Numbered from the stretch's first letter, positions 1 to 6,979 are shown. The stretch is DNA of 12,400 nt from Deltaproteobacteria bacterium (GCA_029932035.1 JAOZQV010000066.1:1-12400); one strand, 5' to 3'. Notes: generated by a model from the sequence alone, not told the origin. Made by a program: numbers and translations.

Positions 1-1
1 C

Positions 2-163
2 TTTCGGAGCACCGGGGAAGATAAGGGCCCCTGCCCTTCCTGCGGCAGTGAGGAAAGCGAAAAACTATTATCTGCGTTTTCATCTGTTGCTTCGAGTTCC
101 GGCCTCGGTCTGGGAAGCAGTTCGGCCTCGTCATCGTGCGCATCACACGGCGGTTTTTCGTGA
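2..163 (+). CDS. FmdB-family zinc-ribbon protein, C-terminal part
   Basis: The 5' end lies outside the window; the last 53 codons are visible and end at TGA 161-163. They contain the second zinc-binding half of the FmdB/CxxC_CXXC_SSSS ribbon, PCPSCGS, followed by EKLLSAFSS and a serine/glycine-rich tail with one further cysteine (SSSCASHGGFS). That order, CxxCGS then K-L-L-S-A-F-S then a Ser/Gly tail, is characteristic of this small-protein family, whose members are usually about 70-110 residues long, so roughly a third to a half is missing here. The biochemical role of most FmdB-like proteins is unknown; the name comes from a regulator of formamidase/amidase expression, and a regulatory function should not be assumed. 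The next small gene begins about 90 bases downstream on the same strand and could be co-transcribed. Confidence 0.85.
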   Translation, partial: FRSTGEDKGPCPSCGSEESEKLLSAFSSVASSSGLGLGSSSASSSCASHGGFS

Positions 164-253
164 GGTTGATCTGTGCAGCCGTGCGCTGTATTGATCAGGT
201 CTAAAAGGAGCTGTGCATTGGAACAGGATAAAACTCAAAAAAGAGGAGGCGGC

Positions 254-340
254 ATGAGTATCTGGGTCTTTGTTTTGATTATCGCGGGGTGGGTTGTCTT
301 ACAGGCATACATCCTCCCCAAATTCGGAATTTCCACATGA
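254..340 (+). CDS. Small single-helix membrane peptide (28 aa)
   Basis: This is a short open frame encoding a hydrophobic stretch (WVFVLIIAGWVVLQAYILP) and a short polar end, KFGIST. It would be one transmembrane helix with the tail outside the bilayer. ATG 254 has a strong ribosome binding site, GAGGAGG at 243-249. The same frame can also start at TTG 218, which has its own AGGAG at 206-210 seven bases upstream and would give a 40-residue form with a basic, glycine-containing N-terminus (EQDKTQKRGGG). Two well-placed ribosome binding sites, a clean helix and a following TGA make this a credible small gene. It lies downstream of the FmdB-type gene on the same strand. No function is recognised. 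Confidence 0.6.
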   Translation: MSIWVFVLIIAGWVVLQAYILPKFGIST

Positions 341-712
341 ATGAAGAACAGTTGTCAGGTAGACAACACACAGAAAAAAATAGCCGATATACAGCAAAAG
401 CGCTAAGGCAATCCCTTTGATCGCCAAGGGTGGCTTCCTCCCTTCCCATAGCTAAAGTTAAAGAAATCGGGGATACGCAAAGTTTATCCCGTGCTGGGTT
501 CAGCCCTGAATTCCTCAAATCTACGATGGATCAACAAAAGCTCTGGGCTCCCCCTCTTAGAGATATGTGCTCCAATGCTGCCAGGGTTATCGAGGGATTT
601 CATGTATACACCCACCGAGAGAGAGTACGTTGATGAAGATGTCCCCTGAGGAGTTAAGACAGGCTTTCGCGATGAGCAACGATCTCGAACTTTTTCGAGC
701 AGGTTGGATATA
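341..712. other. Gap with only short doubtful frames
   Basis: No recognisable gene is seen here. An ATG at 341, touching the previous TGA, opens a 27-codon frame ending at 420 with no ribosome binding site of its own. A GTG at 430 opens a 67-codon frame ending at TGA 631-633, which overlaps an ATG at 633 of another 27-codon frame (MKMSPEELRQAFA...) ending at 716, inside the 3' end of the converging minus-strand gene. The last pair has the ATGA overlap typical of coupled genes, but neither product resembles a known family. CTCGAA-CTTT-TTCGAG at 684-699 is a perfect 6-bp inverted repeat with a 4-base loop. It could be a weak terminator for either convergent transcript but has no proper U-tract. 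The region may be a decayed gene or spacer. Confidence 0.4.
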
Positions 713-1141
713 TTAATGCCCTACAGCCAGTATCCCGCTGGCTGCCAGACTGAGGATAATAACCTCCAGAGCTGCCAGAACCGCATAGATTTTATCATTG
801 CTTTTCAATAGGATTGGGATAATCGCCAGATAGCATATTATGGTGGTGCCCGCTAAGATGGTAATCCCGATAAAGTTCATAAAGTCCCCGTAGCCGATCA
901 TCGCGAGCCAGGCCCACCCGGGCTTGATGTTGGCATGTTCAAGATAGTCATGGACGTTCATCGCCCAGTAATTAGGGACATTTTCATGTGGGATATAAGG
1001 GTCTAATATGCGGAGGGCGTAAATAGCAAATGTGATAAAGAGGATCGCAAGGCCGATATACATCCCCTTTTCGAGAATCGATGAGTACCGCAACTGTTCG
1101 GGCCCCGCCTCAACTGTGGCCTTCGGTTTATCCGTCATCAT
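713..1141 (-). CDS. Small three-helix membrane protein, TauE-associated (DUF1634-like)
   Basis: A 142-residue integral membrane protein. A polar N-terminus of about 24 residues is followed by a helix at about 26-46 (GMYIGLAILFITFAIYAL), a soluble loop of about 40 residues rich in aromatic and charged residues (about 47-85), and two further helices at about 86-110 and 117-140, the last ending AASGILAVGH. AGGAGG lies just upstream of tandem ATG codons (1141 and 1138); the second has the better spacing. The gene follows the TauE/SafE permease by 57 bases on the same strand, so the two are probably one transcript. Small membrane proteins such as DUF1634 are often found beside TauE/SafE genes, and the topology fits. 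I see no diagnostic motif, so the family name is tentative. It may be a partner subunit of the permease. Confidence 0.75.
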   Translation of the reverse strand: MMTDKPKATVEAGPEQLRYSSILEKGMYIGLAILFITFAIYALRILDPYIPHENVPNYWAMNVHDYLEHANIKPGWAWLAMIGYGDFMNFIGITILAGTTIICYLAIIPILLKSNDKIYAVLAALEVIILSLAASGILAVGH

Positions 1142-1198
1142 TTTCCCTCCTAATCATACCTCGTGGTAGTCGTTTTTGTTGTAACAGGACTTTCCAAA

Positions 1199-2158
1199 TC
1201 AACCAATGCCCAATCCCTTCAGAAGCGCCTTGCCTCCGGCAAAGGCCAGGATTATAATCACCATCCATCTTATGATGGTGGGCTTCGTCACGGCCAGAAG
1301 CCGGACACCCACAAAGGAGCCCAGCATAATCCCTACCAGGGATGGAACCACCATCATGGGGATTACGCAACCCTGGTGCATATATACCCATGCCGCGGAG
1401 GTATCGGTAATGGAAAGGAGAAACTTGCTCGTGGCCACGCTGATCTTCAAGGGGGCGCCCATCAGAATGTTGAGGACAGGCACATTCGCCCAGCCAGCCC
1501 CGAGCCCAAACATACCGGCCATGACGCCGATGATAATGAAAAGACCCAACCCAATGGGAGTTCGGTGGACCTTCCAATCAATAACCTGGCCAGTACTCGC
1601 TTCCCGGTAAACACCATATATTCTGAGCGCCGAAGAGAGCCGGTCCGCCTTTGGCACATCAGGAAACGTGGACTTCTTTGCGCTGAGCATGAGTATGCAG
1701 ATCCCTATAATGGTCGCTCCAAGGGATATCTGTACAATGTTGGTGGGAAGAGCCAGACCGATCATGGCCCCGATGATGGCGCAGGATGAGGCGATGAGGG
1801 CTACAGGTATAGCAAGCCTGAGACTTGCCAAATTCATTTTGAGAAGCCCCGGTCCCGCTGCCAGCGCACCGCACAGTGCTACGAGGAGACCCGTACCCCT
1901 GACAAAGTCCAGATGAAACGGGAAAAATCCACTGATTATCGGGACAAACAGGACACCACCGCCCACACCGCCGAGGACGGCAAATATGCCCATCACAAAA
2001 GTGACGACCAGCAAGACCAAGGGCCAAAACCACCATGGATGGCCCTGGGACCGGGAGACCGCGGCTTCTTCTGCGGCAGCCATCACAGGGCTGCTTCCCA
2101 ACAGGAATAACATCATAATCAACTTCGTAAACAAGATACCATCCCATTTTCTCAGCAT
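1199..2158 (-). CDS. TauE/SafE-family (COG0730) membrane permease
   Basis: A 319-residue polytopic membrane protein with the duplicated architecture of the TauE/SafE family. Residues 1-29 form a hydrophobic N-terminus ending VMAAAEEAA, possibly a cleaved signal or an extra helix. The first half begins near 43 and carries the glycine-rich hairpin GGVGGGVLFVP (about 63-73). A charged loop follows KKSTFPDVPKAD. The second repeat has the counterpart MAGMFGLGAGWANVPVL. Family members export sulfite, sulfoacetate or other small organosulfur or organic anions; the substrate here cannot be read from sequence. ATG 2158 is preferred over an in-frame TTG at 2197 because AGAAAGGA precedes it at proper spacing and translation then starts right at the hydrophobic segment. 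It is divergent from the signalling block and shares the upstream gap 2159-2398. Confidence 0.9.
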   Translation of the reverse strand: MLRKWDGILFTKLIMMLFLLGSSPVMAAAEEAAVSRSQGHPWWFWPLVLLVVTFVMGIFAVLGGVGGGVLFVPIISGFFPFHLDFVRGTGLLVALCGALAAGPGLLKMNLASLRLAIPVALIASSCAIIGAMIGLALPTNIVQISLGATIIGICILMLSAKKSTFPDVPKADRLSSALRIYGVYREASTGQVIDWKVHRTPIGLGLFIIIGVMAGMFGLGAGWANVPVLNILMGAPLKISVATSKFLLSITDTSAAWVYMHQGCVIPMMVVPSLVGIMLGSFVGVRLLAVTKPTIIRWMVIIILAFAGGKALLKGLGIG

Positions 2159-2224
2159 CAGAAAATCCTTTCTCGCAGATTGTTTTTGCCGTGGCAAAGC
2201 GTGCTTGACTTAGATAACTGGGAT

Positions 2225-2253
2225 CTGATAATATAAAATATTTATTTTGTCAA
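2225..2253 (-). promoter_or_regulatory. Probable sigma70-type promoter for the TauE gene
   Basis: On the minus strand a perfect TTGACA (2253-2248) is followed after 17 bases by TATCAG (2230-2225, four of six matches to TATAAT) in AT-rich DNA. Transcription would start near 2218, giving a leader of about 60 bases before ATG 2158. A sigma54-like TGGCAG-N5-TTGT also lies just upstream on this strand, but its -12 element has GT instead of the nearly invariant GC, so it is less likely. Confidence 0.5.
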
Positions 2254-2261
2254 GGACAAAA
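2245..2261. repeat. Palindrome over the -35 box (possible operator)
   Basis: TTTTGTC-AAG-GACAAAA is a perfect 7-bp inverted repeat with a 3-base centre. It covers the -35 element of the predicted promoter, where a dimeric repressor would be expected to bind. No regulator gene is adjacent, and such short AT-rich palindromes also arise by chance. Confidence 0.3.
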
Positions 2262-2398
2262 CCCCTGCCAAAAAGATACCGAGGTTGCTATGGGGGGCTG
2301 CCAGCGCCTTGTAGAAATGGATATTTAAAAATTTTCATGCGAAAGCTTTAAGCCTGGATCCAAAAGGTTTCTGTTATTTACAGTAGGGATAAACTTTG

Positions 2399-2815
2399 AT
2401 GATGGAAGAGGGGCAGCGATCTCATCAGAATGGAGTTGCCGGGAGTGTAGCCACCACCTTGAGTGAGGCGCATTTGGATTTCCTTGGTCGGAGTCTGGTT
2501 CATCTTGCGCACGATCTCAAGAATCACTTGGCCACCATTCATGAATCTGCGGGACTGATGGGGGATCTACTCAAGCTCAAACAGAGGAAACATTCTGGTT
2601 GGGCCCGAAGACTTTTCAAGCGTGGGCAGGGCCCACCCCTTAATATTGATCCTTTTTTTAAGGAACTGAATGCGATCCAAGAAGAGGTCGTTCAGGGCTC
2701 GGCCCTTATTCAAGATATCGGTAACCTTGCCCACCGTTTGGCAGAGAACCCGTCGTCATCCATGGGAAGCGAGACATTAGCATTAAAGGAAACACAGGGA
2801 GTCTTAACAAAATAG
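2399..2815 (+). CDS. Orphan DHp (HisKA-like) phosphotransfer protein without ATPase domain
   Basis: A 138-residue protein consisting essentially of a histidine-kinase dimerisation/phosphotransfer helix pair. Helix 1 holds an intact H-box, LAHDLKNHLATIHESAGL (His in HDLKN, near residue 38). A basic insertion (KQRKHSGWARRLFKRG) follows, then helix 2 at about 80-115 (FFKELNAIQEEVVQGSALI). The frame ends about 24 residues after helix 2, and no N-, G1- or G2-box follows in any frame before the next gene, so it cannot phosphorylate itself. It could accept phosphate from a receiver or a kinase in trans, act as an HPt-like relay, or act as a scaffold. Its H-box helix shares the pattern LAxIxExAGL with the complete kinase and with the other H-box protein of this block. 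Start chosen: ATG 2399 or 2402, with AGGG 10-13 bases upstream; an in-frame TTG precedes at 2396. It is the first gene of the block. Confidence 0.75.
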   Translation: MMEEGQRSHQNGVAGSVATTLSEAHLDFLGRSLVHLAHDLKNHLATIHESAGLMGDLLKLKQRKHSGWARRLFKRGQGPPLNIDPFFKELNAIQEEVVQGSALIQDIGNLAHRLAENPSSSMGSETLALKETQGVLTK

Positions 2816-2907
2816 GGCAGAATAATAATCCCCTTTCGGCAGTAACCAGTAAATGGCAGGCCTTGCGGTTAGTGGAGTATATCATTAAGACATGAAGGGA
2901 GAAGGTC

Positions 2908-3396
2908 ATGAAGAAAATGAAGGTGCTACTGGTAGACGATGAGATAGAATTTGTAAATACGCTTTCTAATCGACTCGGCATGCGTAACATCAAGACAGAT
3001 GTAGTCTATGACGGCCAACAGGCACTGGATTACGTTGCAGAACGGGAGCCAGACGTCATTGTTCTGGACCTGGAAATGCCTAAAGTACATGGGATGGATG
3101 TGCTTCGCCAACTCAGCAGGACCAATCCCAAGATCCAGGTGGTTATCTTAACCGCATTCGGCACCCAGGAACGGGAGGATGAGGCAAAAAAGCTGCAGGC
3201 CTTCGATTTCATCAATAAGCCTGTGGACGTGGAAACGCTTGCCGATCGCATTCGGGGCGCCTACCGCTACAAAGTTGAAAAAACCATGGTGGCCACTGCT
3301 TTTGCAGAGGCAGGAGAATTCGATACGGCCAGGGAAATTGTTAAAGACGCAGAATCGTTCAAGACCACCGGCGAATTATTTAAAGACGAAAGATAG
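2908..3396 (+). CDS. Stand-alone CheY-like response regulator (receiver 1)
   Basis: A 162-residue protein with one receiver domain (residues 4-118) and all catalytic residues: acidic pair D10-D11 in LLVDDE, phosphoacceptor D54 in VLDLEMP, T82 in LTAFG and K104 in NKP. There is no DNA-binding or enzymatic output. A tail of about 45 residues remains, predicted helical, with the segment MVATAFAEAGEFDTAREI followed by a charged end. The tail may be a docking helix; its function is not known. GGAGAAGG stands 3-10 bases before ATG 2908. It lies 92 bases after the orphan DHp gene and 63 before the degenerate kinase-like gene, all on one strand. Likely role: phosphate acceptor in the relay encoded here, signalling by protein contact rather than by DNA binding. 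Confidence 0.93.
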   Translation: MKKMKVLLVDDEIEFVNTLSNRLGMRNIKTDVVYDGQQALDYVAEREPDVIVLDLEMPKVHGMDVLRQLSRTNPKIQVVILTAFGTQEREDEAKKLQAFDFINKPVDVETLADRIRGAYRYKVEKTMVATAFAEAGEFDTAREIVKDAESFKTTGELFKDER

Positions 3397-3459
3397 CGCT
3401 CGCCCGGGTTCGGTTGTAGGCGCCTGACAATTTTGGGCTTTGGCAATAAATCCGTATGA

Positions 3460-4203
3460 ATGGAGAAAACCGTCTTCCCCGGAAAATACACCATCATGGA
3501 GCGGGACCAGAATAAGATGCTGTGCCACGGAAATTCAGTCGTTGCTGGGAAGGTATTGACTGACCTGATGGAAAAAGTCCCGGTGCATCTAAAGAGTCTT
3601 CAGACCTCGTCCGACAGGCTGGCCAGTCTTTTGGACCTGATGAAGCAGGAAATTGGGGAGGACACGGATAAATTCGTTCAAATCTTGTCAAGTATTGATA
3701 GACATATAGACCTTATTGGCAGGAAAACACAAATCTTCAATCGATTCTCGCAAAGGATGGGCTTGTCTCCAGCGGTTTTTGATCTTAGAGAGGTTATCGA
3801 CGAGGTGGTGCTTTTCTCGGCTCGGTTGGCGCATTTGCATAATGTTACCATCAAATTGGAACTGGATGAAAATCTACCAGGACTCCACAACGATCCTGTA
3901 GCTATACATTTTCTGGTTTCAAAGATCATCGATTGGATGCTAACGAGGATGGAGAGAGGCGGAAAGCTAATCGTCGGAGCCAGGTATGAGGAAGGGGGGT
4001 TGTTGATTGATGTGGAGGGCCAGGGCCATTTAAAAGAAGCATCCTCCACGGAACGAGACGCGCCCGACCACTCTTGGTCCATAGCTCAGGATCTCATTAA
4101 AGAATTGGGGGGCCGTTGGAAATCCGCAACCCGTAAATATTCTATAAAAAGAATCTCCCTGTTTCTGCCGGACACCCGGGCTTTGGTCCACACCCAAGCA
4201 TAG
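3460..4203 (+). CDS. Degenerate histidine-kinase-like protein (no phospho-His, no ATP site)
   Basis: A 247-residue soluble protein with the layout of the catalytic half of a histidine kinase, as judged by aligning it by eye with the complete kinase downstream. The DHp-like helices are at about 33-60 and 68-100, followed by FDLREVIDEVV and an ATPase-like fold to about residue 240. The key residues are gone. The H-box histidine position aligns with Lys39 (MEKVPVHLKSL; His43 is one helical turn away). The N-box is replaced by IIDWMLTRMERGG. The DxGxG loop reads DVEGQGHLKE, and there is no GTGLGL motif. It is probably a scaffold or phosphatase-type regulator, or a protein in decay, though the open frame of normal length argues for function. 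The start is uncertain: ATG 3460 lacks a clear ribosome binding site and ATG 3496 is an alternative. The stop is 3 bases before the complete kinase, indicating co-translation. Confidence 0.75.
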   Translation: MEKTVFPGKYTIMERDQNKMLCHGNSVVAGKVLTDLMEKVPVHLKSLQTSSDRLASLLDLMKQEIGEDTDKFVQILSSIDRHIDLIGRKTQIFNRFSQRMGLSPAVFDLREVIDEVVLFSARLAHLHNVTIKLELDENLPGLHNDPVAIHFLVSKIIDWMLTRMERGGKLIVGARYEEGGLLIDVEGQGHLKEASSTERDAPDHSWSIAQDLIKELGGRWKSATRKYSIKRISLFLPDTRALVHTQA

Positions 4204-4206
4204 AAA

Positions 4207-5958
4207 ATGGATTTACTGAAGGCAATCAAACCGAAATTCTGGGATTATCAAGACATGGCGTCGGTCCCTTATAAGGCCACGTGCCAATTTCGCCGCCTCT
4301 GGTATGGCGTGATTATCCTAACATCTGTTGTCGCCCTTTTTCCCCTGATCTTCCTGGCCGTTATCGATTATAATGCGACGCAGCATGATCTCGAATCCGA
4401 GATCCTTCTTCGCGTCTCACGGCTGGTCTCCAATACCCAAAGGACCATCGCTTATTTCTTGGACGAACGCAAATCCGCTCTGGATTTTGTTGTTCATGAT
4501 AACAGCTTTGAGAAGTGCGCAAACCCCGATCGGCTGGATGGAATACTTATGAATCTCAAAAACGCCTTCGGTGGATTTAAGGATATTGGGCTGATTGACT
4601 CTCTCGGTCTTCAGAGGTTCTATGTGGGTCCTTACAGCCTCAAGGGGAAGGATTACGGTGATCAGGAGTGGTATCAACAGGTGGTTGAACGAGGCCAATA
4701 TATCAGCGATGTGTTCCTGGGCTTTCGCCATGCCCCCCATCTTGTTATTGCAATCAAATACACCTCAGAAAGCGGCTCATATTGTGTGCTCAGGGCCACC
4801 TTAGATACGGAAAAGTTCAACGACATCCTCTCCCACCTTGAGATGGCAGGTGAAGGTGATGCCTTTGTCATCAACCACCAGGGGATTCTCCAAACCCCGT
4901 CCCGCTTTCATGGGAAGGTCTTTCAAAAGATCTCTTTGCCCATACCGGAGTATGCCCCCAAGACCCGGGTATTTCAATGGGAAACAGCTGATGGTGTCCC
5001 ACTCATTATCGGCTACAGATACATCTCAGACACCCCCTTCATCCTGATGGTGATCAAACAAAAAACCGAGCTCATGAAACCCTGGTACAACACCCGGATA
5101 CAGCTCATTGGGTTCCTGATTATCAGTGTCACATTTATCCTGCTGGTCATTTTTGGCGGAACCACGTATCTCGTGAACAGGATATATATGGCCGATCAGA
5201 GGCTGATCATGACCATGCACAACGTGGAATACTCCAACAAAATGGCCTCTATCGGGCGATTGGCAGCAGGGGTGGCCCACGAGATAAACAACCCCCTGGC
5301 CATCATTAACGAAAAGGCCGGGCTCATCAAAGATCTACTCAACTTTAAGAAGGAATATGGAAAGGATAATACCCTGGCGGGTTCAATAGACGTTATCCTC
5401 TCTTCAGTGGAACGCTGCGGCAGGATAACAAAAAGACTCCTCGGTTTTGCCCGCCACATGGATGTGAGTATCCAGTCCATTCATCTGGATGAGATGGTTC
5501 AGGAGGTTCTTGAATTTCTGCACAAAGAGGCAGAATACAGGGCCATCGCAATTTCACTCCATTTCTCTGATGAGATTCCAAGAATAGAGACAGACGCGGG
5601 TAAGTTGCAACAGGTTCTATTGAATATTATCAACAACGCCTTCGCGGCCATGGAAAACGGCGGATGTCTCGACATTAGAACCGAAATGGCCGGACAAGAG
5701 GTGGTCTCAATCACGATCGCTGACGACGGGTGCGGCATACCTGAGTCAAACCTGAAACATATCTTTGAGCCCTTTTTTTCCACAAAAACAGTCGAGGGAG
5801 GAACGGGGCTTGGTTTGTCCATAACCTATGGTCTTGTCCAGGAACTGGGCGGATCCATTGATGTGAAAAGCAAAGTGGGGAAAGGCACTGCCTTAACCGT
5901 CGTTTTGCCTCTTATAATTGGAAAAAAGGAGAAGATGGATACATGCGAGTACTCTTAG
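4207..5958 (+). CDS. Membrane sensor histidine kinase, Cache-type sensor, complete
   Basis: A 583-residue kinase. Its order is a short cytoplasmic N-terminus, TM1 at about 32-53, an extracytoplasmic region of about 240 residues, TM2 at about 298-322, DHp at about 345-415 and an HATPase domain at about 455-575. The sensor has Cache-like features: ESEILLRVSRLVSNTQRTIA leading into the domain, DQEWYQQV, and a second half with AFVINHQGIL and GYRYISDTPFILMVIK before TM2. The catalytic set is complete: H358 in AAGVAHEINNPLAIINE, N-box NIINNAFAAMENGG (near 477), G1 DDGCGIPE (506-513), F-box FEPFFSTK and G2 GGTGLGLSI. It is the only member of the block able to autophosphorylate and is probably the sole phosphate source of the relay. 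The ligand is unknown; Cache domains often bind small organic acids or amino acids. Its last 16 bases overlap the start of receiver 2, its likely cognate partner. Confidence 0.93.
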   Translation: MDLLKAIKPKFWDYQDMASVPYKATCQFRRLWYGVIILTSVVALFPLIFLAVIDYNATQHDLESEILLRVSRLVSNTQRTIAYFLDERKSALDFVVHDNSFEKCANPDRLDGILMNLKNAFGGFKDIGLIDSLGLQRFYVGPYSLKGKDYGDQEWYQQVVERGQYISDVFLGFRHAPHLVIAIKYTSESGSYCVLRATLDTEKFNDILSHLEMAGEGDAFVINHQGILQTPSRFHGKVFQKISLPIPEYAPKTRVFQWETADGVPLIIGYRYISDTPFILMVIKQKTELMKPWYNTRIQLIGFLIISVTFILLVIFGGTTYLVNRIYMADQRLIMTMHNVEYSNKMASIGRLAAGVAHEINNPLAIINEKAGLIKDLLNFKKEYGKDNTLAGSIDVILSSVERCGRITKRLLGFARHMDVSIQSIHLDEMVQEVLEFLHKEAEYRAIAISLHFSDEIPRIETDAGKLQQVLLNIINNAFAAMENGGCLDIRTEMAGQEVVSITIADDGCGIPESNLKHIFEPFFSTKTVEGGTGLGLSITYGLVQELGGSIDVKSKVGKGTALTVVLPLIIGKKEKMDTCEYS

Positions 5959-6302
5959 TAGACGACGAAAAAGAACTGGTTAGCACCCTGGCAGAACGGC
6001 TTAGCATCAGGGGCATCGAATCAGACTGGGTGACAGGTGGTGAAGATGCATTGAAGCTGGTAGAGACGCATTGTTATGATGTGGCTGTGCTGGATGTAAG
6101 GCTTCCCGGCATCAGCGGGGTCAATTTACAAAAAAAAATGAAACAGAAATGCCCCGGCCTAAAATTTATATTTATGACCGGCCATGGTTCACAGGGCGAT
6201 TTTCAGGCCGGCGCCACAGAGGCAGGGGCAGATTATTATCTGGTAAAACCGGTCGGCATTGATGAACTTATCGAGAAGATGAATAAGTTGATAAGCGCAT
6301 AA
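5943..6302 (+). CDS. Stand-alone CheY-like response regulator (receiver 2)
   Basis: A minimal 119-residue receiver with no output domain. Acidic residues D7-D8 lie in LLVDDE, phosphoacceptor D51 in AVLDVRLPG, T79 in FMTGHG and K102 in VKPVG; the fold ends at DELIEKMNKLISA. ATG 5943 lies inside the 3' end of the kinase gene, giving a 16-base overlap. GGAGAAG at 5928-5934 within the kinase gene provides the ribosome binding site. This overlap strongly suggests that it is the direct substrate of the complete kinase, made in a matched ratio. The next gene, an H-box protein with a dead ATPase domain, follows 11 bases later, so a natural order of phosphate flow would be kinase, receiver 2, then that phosphotransfer protein. 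Confidence 0.93.
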   Translation: MRVLLVDDEKELVSTLAERLSIRGIESDWVTGGEDALKLVETHCYDVAVLDVRLPGISGVNLQKKMKQKCPGLKFIFMTGHGSQGDFQAGATEAGADYYLVKPVGIDELIEKMNKLISA

Positions 6303-6313
6303 GGAGATCAAGG

Positions 6314-6979
6314 ATGAATGACAGTTTGGACGTCAGAGAGGAAACGGCGCTTCGGTTTTTTGGGAAAATGAGCGCCTCCATCTCCCATGAAATCAAAAAC
6401 GTCCTGGCCATCATCAACGAAAACGCCGGCCTTTTGGAAGATTATAACCTCATGGCAGAGAAGGGAACCCCGCTCAACCCGGAAAGGCTTAAAGCCCTGG
6501 CGGAAACTGTTATGACACAGATTAAGAGGGCAGACGTCATTGTAAAAAACATGAACGAATTTGCTCACAGTGTGGACGAGGTAAAAAAAATCGTTGATGT
6601 AAGAGAGGTCCTGGAACTTGTGGGGGCACTTTCATCCCGATTTGCCGCCATGAGAGGCGTAGAACTCGATTTACAACCCTCTTCAAGCGCCGCGTCCATC
6701 CTCTCGGCGCCTTTTTTTCTTGAAAACCTCATCTGGCTTGTCCTGGATTTTGCCATGGACGTTGCTGGAAATGGGAAAACCATCGGCCTTATTGCTGAAA
6801 AGACGGGAGAGGGAGCCAGGGTCAGATTCACTCAACTCGGGGCTCTTGAGAAAACGCAGAAGGATGAGTTCCCTACAGAAAGGGAAAGGTCCCTGCTCCA
6901 GGTTCTTAATGGGGAAATTGCTTTAGACCGTGGGGCAGGGCAAATTCTCATTGACCTGCCGGCAGAATTATCTCTATAA
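6314..6979 (+). CDS. Histidine phosphotransfer protein derived from a kinase (ChpT/Spo0B-like architecture)
   Basis: A 221-residue soluble protein with a DHp domain carrying an intact H-box (H25 in ASISHEIKNVLAIINEN), the second helix at about 58-90 (RLKALAETVMTQIKRADVIV, then KNMNEFAHSVDEV), and an ATPase-like C-terminal half without ATP-binding motifs. The N-box position reads LIWLVLDFAMDVAG, there is no DxGxG, no F-box and no GxGLGL; the end (LLQVLNGEIALDRGAGQILIDLP) still matches the last strand-helix unit of the fold. A phosphorylatable His with a dead ATPase domain is the architecture of the phosphotransferases ChpT and Spo0B; sequence homology to either is not claimed. AAGGAG precedes ATG 6314 at 6301-6306. 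It lies 11 bases after receiver 2. It probably shuttles phosphate between receivers of this block. Confidence 0.8.
   Translation: MNDSLDVREETALRFFGKMSASISHEIKNVLAIINENAGLLEDYNLMAEKGTPLNPERLKALAETVMTQIKRADVIVKNMNEFAHSVDEVKKIVDVREVLELVGALSSRFAAMRGVELDLQPSSSAASILSAPFFLENLIWLVLDFAMDVAGNGKTIGLIAEKTGEGARVRFTQLGALEKTQKDEFPTERERSLLQVLNGEIALDRGAGQILIDLPAELSL

Noticed and set aside
684..699. CTCGAA-CTTT-TTCGAG hairpin as an intrinsic terminator
   Set aside because: The stem is six pairs and no run of T follows on either strand; recorded only inside the gap description.
1128..1577. Minus-strand frame of 149 codons overlapping the 3' half of the TauE gene
   Set aside because: It is in another frame of the same strand, while the permease frame carries all the motifs. 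There is no independent support.
1163..1789. Long plus-strand frame of 208 codons opposite the TauE permease gene
   Set aside because: It is antisense to a well-supported membrane protein, its product is low in hydrophobic order and rich in His/Gly/Asp, and it has no family likeness. It is a shadow frame.
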